From Drosophila pseudoobscura (Eukaryota; Arthropoda; Insecta; Diptera; Drosophilidae), in NCBI RefSeq assembly GCF_009870125.1, contig NC_046679.1, positions 8,184,001 through 8,248,000 of the forward strand: 64,000 nucleotides of DNA, given 5' to 3'. Positions 31,650-43,681 of the stretch are shown piece after piece; the first letter of the stretch is position 1, and each line of letters starts with the position of its first letter. Under the pieces are notes generated by a model. It worked only from the letters and a program-made list of their open reading frames with translations. It was not told where the DNA came from and did no database searches. The translations under genes and the position numbers were made by a program.

Positions 31650-34600
31650 GTTGGAAGTGCCTGCAGCTGATGCTCTCTTTGTAACGGTTGGTCTTTGTAT
31701 TTTCTGTAATGTCTGGTTCTTACTAGGTTGGCAGCGCCTGCCAGCAAAGCTCTCTCAGTAAGCTTTCTGTAATGTCAGACAGAAGTTCTTTTCCTCTCTC
31801 TCTCTCTGTCTTTGTCTCTTTCTCTCTCTCTAGCTCTCTATATCTATATAAATTTACCCGTACGAAAAGCTTAGCGACACGAACAGCTGCGAAGCAAAAC
31901 TTTTTTGTTGACACACAGATAACTGTGTCGGTGGAGAATTGCTTGCTGTGTTGCTGTAACGACGGAATAGTTGCTGCCGAGCGACCAAGCGCTGCGGGCC
32001 GCGATTTTTTCCTCTCTCTCTCCCCCGTTTGAAAAGCCCGCGCGCGTTGGAGCTTTGTTCGTGTTGCTTTTAGTGTCTCTCTGATGTGTAAGTTGAACCG
32101 TGACTGTGTGTGTGCCAGCGTGCTTTGTTGGATCTTAGTGTATATGTGTATATATATATTATGGCTATCTGCCTATTAAGATATGGTCTGAGAACGAACG
32201 CTGTGAAAAACACTTAAAGAACTTTCGACAAAAATCCCCGCCCTGGGGCAGCGGCAGCATCAGCCCATATTTCCATCCCCCATGTGTCCCAGCAACAAGA
32301 AACAGAAGAGAGCAACATCTGCAGAAGCTTACCCCCACCCCCATCGAAAAAAATCCATCCAAAATTAGTATTAATTACTCGAAAAACAGTTGCCTAGTCG
32401 CTTGGGATCCGATTAAAAATTAAACGATAATAATGAGGCAAGCAGGTGTGAGAGCTCTTTCTTAATTTGTCCAATCCGATGACAAGTTCTGAATAATTCA
32501 ATTAATACTTGTTAGTGGGCCTGACAAATGCTGCGATGATGGAAAGCCGTACAGAACGACACACACACGCGCCATTTGCGACGTGAAATCCCTCGACAAA
32601 TGGTTAGGGGTTGCCTCGACACAATGGGAATCATCAGAGAGACCGGCAGGCAATGCTGATGATGTCTATAAACGGGGCGGATAGCCACGCCAAGCCACTC
32701 CCGCGTCCTATTCAACTGCCCCACATTGTGTACGAGTGTGGGGCAGAATCACGAACACCAAACACGTTCCTGGCTTTTAAGTTCAAAAATGATGAGGCCT
32801 CCTTCTCGGCCAGCCACAAATATGTATTCCATTCCATTCGCCGTTTCATTTCCCCTGCCTTTTGGTGGCCTTTTACCTGTGCCTAGCACGCGTGCTGAAG
32901 GTTAAGGCGGTTTAAGCGTCCACGACCAGAGTCAACTTCCAACTCCACCCTGCGCCACGCCAATCCCCTCTTCCCACCTTGCACGTGTTGTTTTGGTTTC
33001 GGTTTCGTTACGCCTCGCAACAACAACACCCGTGAAACCACGACAACAGCTTTTCGTTTCGCTCACGCTCTTTGGATGAAACTTTAGAGTAACTGCTGCT
33101 GCGGCTCTCTGACCGTTTTGCCGGTTTTACAGAGAGAGAGAGAGAGAGAGAGACAACTACGTAAAAGCTAGGGAGAAGCAAGACTGGAAAAGCTAGTGGG
33201 GGAAATGTGGAGGAAGCTCATCTGCTATGCTTCTGTTTGTACGTTTCGTGTTTGCGTTGCATGTTTTCCCTGGCAGTCCAAAGGTTGCCTGGGGACAGTT
33301 TTTGATGGATTATAAGCAATCTTGTAATCATTGCTGCCCACACTCCTGTCCATGCTTCGCATTCCCCGAGTGCATTCCGGTTGGTAATTAATCTGCCACA
33401 CATCTGGGCAAACATTCCAATTAACACGGAGAATCTGTTGCCATTAGCACTACATCACCAGCAAAAAGACTAATTATATAATCAGCCAGCAACGGCAACA
33501 ACAACGGCAACCTGTGTGGATGCCGCTGCTCCTTCAAGGCTATTCTTATTGTTGTTGGTCAGGGCTGTGTTGTGGGGCCCAGTTCCTCATGGCAGCAGCA
33601 GGCCCCCAGAACCTTACGTAGTCACCGTATGGCCTGATCTATGCCTTGCAGACACAGAATATACATAATCCAAATTAATTTCCACTCGCTCTGCGCATAA
33701 CTTGTTTTCGAATTTCTTGTCCGACAACTTAAGTATATGGAAATTGTATTCTCCAAACAGAGTGTGATGTTAATGATGTTGTCGGTAGCCGTGTGGTGGG
33801 GGATATTCTTTGTTTACAAAAATAGTTGACTGCTTGTTGAGTTCAAACAAACAGTGGAACGGATACTTAAAGTTGTTTATCAGCAATTTCCACATACGAA
33901 ACAAACAATTAAGGCTGATATCTGGGATATTTCTGTGATTTATGGGTCACAATCAGTCGGAATGATAGGCGCCCTTCCCCGTCATTCATTGTCCGGAAGA
34001 GTGCATCTACTTTTGACCTACTCAGGGAACGACCTTCTGATAGTACATTGCCTATCTGCCAGTCCACCCATAAATGGGCTGGCTGAAATAAATTATCGTT
34101 TAATGGCGCACTTTCCTTGCTTCTGACCTTTTTCGTGCATACGACAGATGTTTTTTTTTTCAGGTAATTTTATGGCTTTAACTTTTTCTTTATTTTTGTT
34201 TTAAACTTTTTTGTTGTTGCTTTTTCAAGTAGAACAAAATCTAAATGCTTATCTAATCGGGGAAAATAGTTCTTGAACCTGAAGAATACACATGCCATGG
34301 GCTGCCATGGGCTTGGGCTAATCAATCGAAACAGGGTAGACGTGATGGGGAAATGGCCTGTAGTACATACATAGATACTCGTATGTATCCGTATTTAAGT
34401 GTCGTCAGATTTGTATTGTGATGTTTCCTGATCTGATTGTATTGTGATGTTTGTTCCAGTTTATTGCACACTTTGCACAACAATAGCGAGGACAAACAGG
34501 TGAATTACTGCTCTATTCGACCATGCAATCTCACATCGCATTGCCGCTTACATTTCACGTGGCTGCAGCATGCGACACTTTAATTAGCATTCCGATTCCG

Positions 34601-37085
34601 CGAGCCCCCCCTGCGTGTGGTGTGGGCCTCTATGCTGGGACTGGACAGGCGGCAGAGACCTGCTCCACCGTGCTGGCTGGCTGGCTGGCCGCCAACGCAG
34701 CTCGATCAAAAATGCTGAATAGTAGCCAATTTCCAGCTAACAAATGCGCAACTGTTTTAGCACCACAAGACAGCAGACGCTCAACGGTGAGCGATAAACG
34801 ATAAACAGCTACAAAGACAGATATTACGGAAACCCTTTTTGGGATGTCTGTGCTTTGGATGTGCAACGTTCACTGATAAACGGCTGCGAATGCATCTGGG
34901 ATTTGCGATAAAAGCGAACGACGACTGGACAAAGTCCACGTGGCGCATGAGTCATCCCCCCTCTTCCCGTAAAGCTGGGCCCGAGTTCGGCTTGTGCATA
35001 CGCCCCGTTGGCCAATCGACAGACACACTTGGATTGGCGCACAAGCATGACAAAGACATGGTCAAATGCCAGCAATGCTTGCGGCTTGTGGACACAATAC
35101 GAGTATGTTGCACAATGAAATTTGCGCTTCTTGTCGATTGAAATTAGATAAGACGCCCAGGCGTGGCAGCCACAGCTACCCACCGCACACTTGCATACAG
35201 TTCAGGCACAATTCAATTTCCCATCTGCATACCCGAGCGTATACTAGAGAGAGAGAGGAGGTTCCATTGTGTACTAGTGCCCCTCTGGCACCGCCTCCTC
35301 GCCTCCCGCGGCTCTCATAACAATGGGACGAGCACTTGAGTGAGTTTATCTGTGCATTTGCATTTTATACACCGCATCGGGCATACCAAGTGCTGTCAAT
35401 CAAAGGAGTTCACAACCCCCTCAATTGGGTGAGGAGGCAAATACTTAAGCGCGAAATGTGCGCGATGTGTGGAGGAAAGGAAAGGAAAGTTCTACCTAGA
35501 TAAGACAGAGTCTGACTGCCCTTTGTACCATATCGGCATGCAATTAATTAACGGAATTTCCATAAAATCAATTTGTTAGGCTAATCCATAAGCGAGTATC
35601 GTACGATTTTGCGACACTATCAGTGTCTGGCATTAGATTAAAGACTGGACAGCCAGAAAAAGATACTTTCTTGGCATTCAATTAGCCAGACAACCAAACA
35701 AACATTTCCATTGAAACAATGAACGATAAGCGAACGATGTGCCAAATGAATTGAACTTTTGTGTCTTGCCCAGGCCCGACAATTGTCCGGCTTTGACGCA
35801 CTGCAGCACCCGGCCACAGCCACTTGATGGGCAAAAGTATTTTCATTAATTCAAAACCACTGAGAGTGCACTCGAGCCCCTCCTCTAGGGGTGGACAACC
35901 ACAGCCAGGCCTCGAACGTCGGCAGAGCCAGAGGCAGAGGCATCGGTCTGGGCTGCGCCAAGGTGCCGCTGTGCCGCTGTGCCCGCTACGCTGCAGTGTT
36001 GCTTTGATTTTCCTGGCGAGCGGACTGCACTGCCACAGCCGCGGGTGCCGCATCAGCCTCAAGTGTGTGTGTGTGTCGTCTGTTTATTCGAGAAAATCAA
36101 GTGTAAGTTGAGCTCCAATCTTCCATGGGGACGGGACAGTCGACTGCGCTGTCAAGTTGTGAGATTTCATAATAGTTCTGGCTATTGCGGGTGTGATTTT
36201 TCCCCATTGGAAACTGGAAGAGTTCGGGGCTGCCCCTGTTGGGGACCTGCATATACTTGTTAAAACGCAAAGGCATTTGCAGCATACTGCCACATTTTGT
36301 GTGGCTATAAATAGCATCAGTCGCACAGCACAAAGCAATGGGGAATGTCTTCCCAACGGCCTTTCAGGCCTCCCCCTCTGTTCTTTTGTTTTCCTTCAAA
36401 CCGACACGACGACCCTCAACTTGAACCTTTTGCTGGCTGCCCCCCAAGTGGAGCCATAGCGGGACGAGAGGCACGTCACCAACTAGCATTATGCGGCATA
36501 CCATTTGACATCATCTAATTGGATTGTAATTGCGGGGGAGGACGCAGGTAGAGGTATCCGAGCGTTCGTTATAAGTATCGCTGCGGTTATTTGCGGCTAA
36601 CCATCAGCAGTAACCATCATTAGGCAACGGACAGGTGGTGTACGTACTCGCTTTTGATATAGATTCGATTCGTTATAAGTAGCCTGAGTCTTATTACTTT
36701 CATTCGGTTGATTCGATTTGGATATTTGGTTTTCGTTTAGTTGTGATTCTGAATTGTGTTGTTGTTGAAAGTTAAATAGAAGCGCGATCTTAACGGAGGT
36801 CGCCTCAAAATTCTGTCACTGGTCCCACGTGTCGCACTGCCAAACGTCAAGTGAATGTGGATTTATTTATAGCCTGGCTGGCTCTTTGCTTGCCCTCTTC
36901 GCTTACAGAGAAGAGAGCTAGCGTGACCTTGACCAGAATAGCGTCCCGCCCCCCAACCTCAACGCCCAACCACCAACCAACAACCCATTGGCATTGATAA
37001 ACGTTTAGCATCCGTGTAGCCGAACCATTCCCGTTCATTGTAAGAACGCATTTGATTAAAAGTAAATTTTGCCTTTAAATTACAG
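31650..37085. other. Non-coding region, probable promoters and 5' exons of the SERAC1-type gene
   Basis: No coding exon was found. Two stretches look like untranslated first exons. One follows a TATATAAA at about 31845 (probable start near 31870) and ends at a GTAAGT donor at 32088. The other is a CA-rich stretch ending at a GTAAGT donor at 36103. A good acceptor (TTAAATTACAG) closes at 37085, 122 bp before the SERAC1-type ATG. CT/GA-rich runs occur at 31793-31838 and 33131-33153. The assignment to the downstream gene is inference only. Confidence 0.35.
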
Positions 37086-37207
37086 CTTGTGCTGTCTTTC
37101 GCGACATGTTGGGCTCTGACTAATTGGCCCTCAGCCAGTCCACTGAGAGCTGAAAGCTGAAAGCAGCCTCTGCCGCAGCATCGGGCATCGTCAGCAGCAT
37201 TTTGGCA

Positions 37208-39645
37208 ATGTTTGCCAGTGGATCTGCCCCGGCCCCTGAATCGTACGGCAGCAACGAACATGCCACTGCAGTCGCAGTCGCAATCACAGTCCCAGCGGAG
37301 ATAGAAAAACTCAGAAACAGCAGAAACAGAAACAGAAGCCCCAGCGATAAGGGAACAGACCACTCACCGCTGCAGGAAATCGATGAGCATTACGTCTGCG
37401 ACATTGCCATGATGAGAATCGGTGGAGAGGAGGCGGTGGCGGCGGCGGCGGCAGCTGGGATGGTGATGGGCCTGTCGACCAGACTGTCAACTGTCGATGA
37501 CTCAGAATTGCCGAATGAGCCCGTTACGGAGAATGAAATCCATGCCACCAACAAAGAAAGTACAAATGATGAAGCGAACGAGCTGGAAATCGATCGGCAG
37601 GAGGAGGAGCAGGTGGTCAGCGAACTGGTGCGATCGAGTAGCGCCGGTGCTTTGATGGAGGGGTATGTTGCACACCATAGATCACACGATCGATTGCCTA
37701 AACCAAAACCATTCTTATATTCAATCAGGGACAGCAACAATGGCGGCAGCATGCGAGTGGTGTTTGGGATACTGGTGCGTCTGGTGCTGCCACTGGCGAA
37801 TGGTGTGGCGCGAGGCATCCAGGGGATTCGAGATGTTCGTGTGCTGCGAGTGCTGCAGAATCTGGCCTCCAGCAGGCAGGCACTGACCCATCTGGTGGCC
37901 TTTGCCGCCAACACAATTTCAATGAACCTGTCCTCAGTGCAGGGTAAGTGTTTGCCTCGCATTAAAGTACCTTATATCGCTCAACAAACCCTTGGTTCTT
38001 CCACAGTTTCGAATCGCCTGGGACCGCTGCTTAAGCTGCTCAAAAAGCGCAAGTCGCAGGATTGCCTGGAGAGTCTTCCCGACACCCTGAGTGCGCCCAG
38101 CTCACCCTCGACACCCTGTAGTCCGATGCAGGGTCCGCCAATTTTTGCGGTGCGCTCGGATGCACCCAGCTGTTGCACCATCAACATACTGGCCGAGCCG
38201 CCACCCGGCGAGCCCATTCGAGCCGACATTGTGCTGGTCCATGGCCTGCACGGATCGCTGGTGAACACCTGGAAGCAGGGACTCTGGCAGAACGATCGCA
38301 AGCCGGTGGAGTTCGAGCGTCCGCCACGGCCGCCAGTTCGGCCGCCGAAGCGACCTCGCCACTCCCGCAGCGCAGCCATTCATCCAGCGCCCAGAGAGAA
38401 GAGGGCCAAATTTACCTCCCTGAACCGCTTGCCGGACACCGCCGATGATATTCCAGAGCAACAGAGGGTGCAGCTGCAGCAGCCAGCGGAAACGCCCTCA
38501 GAAGAGTTAAATTTCAATGCTTCCGATAGCGACGACACCGAGGAGTGAGTAACACCCCATTGCTACTTACTTGTCTTCAATTAACAACGTGTGTTCTGCA
38601 GCTATGCCTACGTGTGCGGTGACCCCGAGGATATTCAGATCTGCGAGGGAATCGAGTACAGTTTTCCGACTTTCCGCCTGCGAATGCAGGATAACAGTCG
38701 CCTCCGACAGGGCGAACTGGAGTCCATGCTCAATGGAGGTGGCAATGAGAACAACACCGAGGAATCCAGCCAGCGGCCGCTTTCCCCAGTTTCTTCCAGT
38801 GCTACAACGCGCAAGTCTAGCAGAAAGCAGAGCAAGCCCTCGCCCAACGATCCAAACTACTCCACATGCTGGCCCGGCGACTGGCTGCCTCTGGACTGTC
38901 CTGGAGTTCGGGTCATAGCCATCAACTACACCACCGACCCGTACCTGTGGCGTCCGCTGTGGAAGAGAAAGGAGCCGCGCTCCAACCTGTTCCAGCGCTC
39001 CCGCGAAATGGCCGAGTTACTCATCCAGCATCGCGTTGGACACGGACATCCCATCATCTACGTGGGCCACTCGAAGGGCGGTCTGTTCATCAAGCAGCTG
39101 ATTGTGGATGCCTGGGAGAGTGGGCGTCCCGCCATGACCCCACTCTGGCGCTCAGCCCGCGGCTGTTTCTTCTACTCGGTGCCGCATCGTGGCTCCCATT
39201 TGGCCAGCATCAAGGCGCCCCTGCTATCGCGTTCCGTGGAGCTCCTAGAGATTGAGAAAAGTAAGAAGCCCTGAAGGAACTCCGAGTGTAGAGTGCAATA
39301 ATCAGTATATTTTCCAACAGATAACAAGTATCTCTTGGACCTACATCGGCGGTTTGCTGGGCTGTATCATATGGGTCATCTGAAGATCGAGGTGTTTAGT
39401 TTTGTGGAGACAGCCCTGACGCTCATGTCAGTGCTTTATCTACGCATTGTGGGCGTGGATTCGGCAGGTGAGTCCTTATATATGCATTTCACAGTATGAT
39501 AGCATATTAATAACCATATTCAACAGATCCTGGATTTGGTGATGTGTGCGGCATACGCCTGGATCACCGGGAGATATGCAAACCACGTGGACGTGATTGT
39601 ATATTGTACAAAGAACTGGTGAAAATGATTGAAAAGGTGTGCTAA
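37208..39645 (+). CDS. SERAC1-type serine lipase/hydrolase
   Basis: Six exons (37208-37662, 37729-37943, 38007-38544, 38602-39260, 39321-39467, 39527-39645) encode 710 residues; all phases match. SERAC1 is a mitochondria/ER-contact alpha/beta hydrolase linked to phosphatidylglycerol remodelling and cholesterol handling. Visible signature: VHGLHGSLVNTW (about residue 301, oxyanion side), CWPGDWLPLDCPGVRVIAIN (about 492), the nucleophile elbow GHSKGG (Ser about 559), FYSVPHRGSHLA, and the late histidine in LDHREICKP (about 683) before the C-terminal LYKELVKMI. The N-terminal 150 residues are low complexity. About 170 residues rich in Pro, Arg and Ser are inserted between VHGLHGS and CWPGDW, where the human protein, as I remember it, has only a short loop. 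ATG 37208 was chosen as the first ATG; a later start cannot be excluded. Confidence 0.88.
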
Positions 39646-40625
39646 GGTGTCTTCAATCACTTGAGGAGCATACATAAATTATTGTTCGAGGACCTGATAT
39701 TGCTGTAATCGATATGTGAATAAGATGGCCAACTGTGAGGATGCCACGATATTTACGCGTACCTAAATGTGATGCGTGTTAGAACGTCGTTTTGTTTTTA
39801 ATAGTGCATAGCATATTGAATATTTTCGCTAATTTTTTTACATAATTCGCGTTATCCGTAGCTCAAGTTAGTTATACACGTTTTGTTGTTTCTAGTTTAG
39901 GTCCCATACAATGTCCTATTCGAACAGGGTAGAGGCACGCTTAAGCATCAATGATAATTTTCTTTGCAATTTTTTGTGATCGATTGTGATCCATCTTGTG
40001 GCACTTCGTTGTGATGTTACCACGATCCCCGGTAAACACATTATTGATATTGTACCATCTATATATGTATATATACATTTAGTTATCGCTAGATCTATGA
40101 ATGTCTATATCTAAAAGTAAAATCCTACACCTCTGTAAAACGTTACCAACGACTACAACAAATTAATGTACTATACATATGTATATGTGAATTTCCAGAT
40201 TACTAAACCAATCGATGTTTTATACCTATTTGATAAGTGTGTGATATTTGATAAAACAAAGAAAAGATGATATTAAAAGAGGGGAGGGACAGGAAGCCTA
40301 TCCAAATTTCCTATCAGATATATCCAGATAGTAATCTCAGATGCCAACGAACCTCCAGCACTAGAGTATCTTTCGCATACTATCTTTATCTGACAGATTG
40401 CTGATGTACAAAGACTCACATTTGATACATGCGGATGTACATTTTACATGTATTCTACACACTGCTACGGCCTCCAAAAATATGCTACACGATTCACATG
40501 TACATGTCGTGTAGAATTACATGGACTCTTGCAGCCTCCACGATAGACCTTTCTTTGTCATGGAAGAAAATAATAATTAATTAATTAATCAACATCATCC
40601 CATTATTAGCCAAATAAATAAAACA
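39646..40625 (+). other. 3' UTR of the SERAC1-type gene
   Basis: AT-rich sequence after the stop with overlapping AATAAA signals at 40613-40622. No other coding sequence lies between, so the mRNA probably ends near 40640. The end is inferred from the signal. Confidence 0.5.
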
Positions 40626-40639
40626 CCATTTTGTATGTT

Positions 40640-42659
40640 TTCCATCATAACTTAGTTTTTAGTATATTTTTCCAATAGTTAAGGTTGCTTTCATTTCTTG
40701 TGTTCTGCTTTGCCATCAAATCTTCTGTATTCTCTAAACAAACATCGAGAGCTTCGTTACACTTTTCGTTTAGACTCTTTAGCCTGGCCAACAGCCAGGC
40801 TGGCTAGTTGGCTGGTTGGTAAATGCCAATTTCTGTATTTGCATCGAAAACTTTAACACGAACCGTTGGCAGCTTAGGTGTGCTACAAATAATTAATTTT
40901 GCTTGCATATACAATGCATATAAATTGCATAAAAAATACATTAGTTTTTTTGTTTTTGTTTTTTGTTTCGTTTCGCTCCGTTCCGTTCCGTTTTGTTTCA
41001 GTTATGTTCGTTCAAAAAAAAGGAAACCAAGCCTAAATACTTTTACAAAATTTAGTTACTTGCCACTCTACTAATGAGGTATACAAAATGCGGGCTTAAA
41101 TGCAAACTAAAATTACAAAAATAATATAATATAAACGATATATGTATAGTATAGTATACTATCGTAGACTTAGTAGAGAGTGTGTGCTAGGAGCAGCAGC
41201 TTTGCCAAAGATTCATTCGAACATATGTAATCATGGTTTCGCCTTACAATTTTAGTGGACTTTTAGTTATTGGTTTTGGTTTGGTTTGGTTTCCGTGGGC
41301 CAAAAACCGTTGCAAAATTCGCAATACGCACTTCTCTGTCATCCTAATCATTAATTTTATTTCCATTATCTGTTTATTGTTTTTGCGCTTAAATAATTTA
41401 AACATTTATCACATCCACTTACACGGCGATCACAATCGCAGCTATTTTACTTAATTTCTCTCGATATTCCTTCTCCTTCACCATCTCCTTTTCCTTTCTA
41501 TCATTTCGTTTCCAAACACGTAATACATACATATCGATTCTCTTATGCCTAATTATATATTTTTTAGTACATACATTTTTCTCATGTTGCCTTTTTGTTG
41601 CATATAATATAGTATTAGTTAATTTTTCTTGTCGTATGCTTAATTTTTTGTAACGTTTAAAATGTTCTCTTCTTCGTATATTTTTTTTTAGGAATTTTGA
41701 GTTTTTCTTTTGCGGAATATTCTTTTTGTTTTGGTTTAAATGCCTTTGTTTTTGGAACACTGGAAATACACCATATAAACGGTTGGTAAACTTATTCGGC
41801 TATACATCTATAACATCGATCATTGAGTTGGAAATGCAGAGTCTGTGTGGCTTTTTTTTTTCAGTATGAACACAAATAATTTTCTTGTTTTTGTTTTTGT
41901 TGTTGCTATTATTGTTGGCTAAATGGTAAATGGTCTATGCCACCCAACTGGGTGTTGTTGCAGGGTCATGGCTGTTTTTTTTTTCTGTTTGGAAAGGTAC
42001 TATTGTTTATAGTTGCTGGTTGGTTTCTTGCCTCAGGGATCCTCTAGGGTTTTGCTTTAGCTATTTATTTATGTATGTATTTTGTTTTTTGTTGGTATTG
42101 CACTTAGACTCTAAATACGTATACAGTTTACAGTTACAGTTTTCAAACACACACATTTTCTTCAATCATATAGCGCATATGTATGTATGTGTATATATAT
42201 TTTCATATTTTCATTATTTAAAGTTTCTCTCTAATTGGTGTTCACGAGTTTTGTTGTTCTCTGTGTGTGTGTGTTGTCTGTGTGTGTGTGTGGTGCATAC
42301 GTCTGTGGAATGTTTAGATATTTTCTGTATTTATATATTTATGTGTTTGTGTCTCATTTTTCACACTAAACAACAATTCACAAAATACACTGTCATAGTT
42401 TTATCCTGGCTGTTTGCGTGGCTACTACTTTTAACTTGTTCTCTTTTCTCTATGCTTATCAAAAATAATATCATGGTATGTGAGTTAGGAGTAGAGGGGG
42501 TTTGTATGAATTGTGGGGGTGTGTGTTTTGGCGTTGTTGGTTTTTTTTTTGTACAAACGAGGTACGGTTGCTGAATCGAATATACGATACAGTAAGGATG
42601 CTATGGATTCTGTGGCCTGATTCTATATATGGTATACTTGATGTACTTATATAATTGTA

Positions 42660-42695
<36 letters not shown>

Positions 42696-43681
42696 TATGT
42701 TGTGTTTATAGCTATAGAGAGCACAGAGAAATAAGAATGCAAAAATGAATATAATCAGGTACATTTGATATATCGGTTGTATAAAAAAAAAACAAAAACA
42801 AAAAGTTCAGCAGTAAAAATATGCGGAAATTAAATATTTAGTTGTATGTAGAGGTGTGCATGTATCAAATAAGAATACAAATATGGTTTACATTACGTTT
42901 TAAATCGGTGAATCGATGTGAACACTTGTGACTATTGTGGTTTTGAGTGTGGGTGTGGCTGTGGTTGGGTGTGTGTGTGTGGGCTATTGCAATGTGTGTG
43001 TGGTTTCTGTTTGGCTTGTTGTATAAATATATGTGTATCTGTAATTGTGTGTGTGGCTGTAATTGAATCTTTGCGGCAGTCCGGGTTACAAGTAGATTGC
43101 TAAATGTAGTACATAATTACTAGTGACAAATAATTGTCATGCATTAACATGTCTATGCATGTTTTCGTATCGGTATCGGTATCGGTATGCAACAATAAAT
43201 TATGGTTTTTTCTATTGTATTTTATGCATGTTTGAAGACGTTACATATAATCAAAATTAGCCTCAATTAACGAACAAAAAAAAACAAACAAAAACTAAAA
43301 CAAATACAAAATACAGTAAAAAATATATATAGTAAAATATCGCGAGACACAAAAGCCTATAGCTTAAAACTTAGCGTATATATGTATGAATAGATGTATG
43401 TGCATGTGTTTGTGTGTGTGTGGGTGTGTGTGTGTGTGTATAAATATCATCCTTATCGAATCATTTCTCCCATTGTTCCAGTTTTTCAATTATTAAATAT
43501 CCTACATTTATAAAATGTATGCTCTATAAATGCTTATCATCCTCATTCTCATCCTTAATTGTCTTTTGGAATGTTTCGAGCTGTGAATGTGGTGGTTTCC
43601 TTACTCCTCTCTCTCTTTGTAGCTTCATAAAAATACTTTTGCTTGGCTTGGCGGCGGGTCTGCTGCCCTGTGGCTGTGGCC
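40640..43681 (-). other. Probable 3' UTR of plum and AT-rich intergenic DNA
   Basis: Downstream of the plum stop codon (minus strand) lies about 3 kb of AT-rich sequence with several TTTATT motifs, the minus-strand form of AATAAA. It also holds TA/TG microsatellites (42660-42695, 43405-43441) and a (CGGTAT) run at 43168-43188. No coding exon was found. The exact poly(A) site cannot be chosen. Confidence 0.4.
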
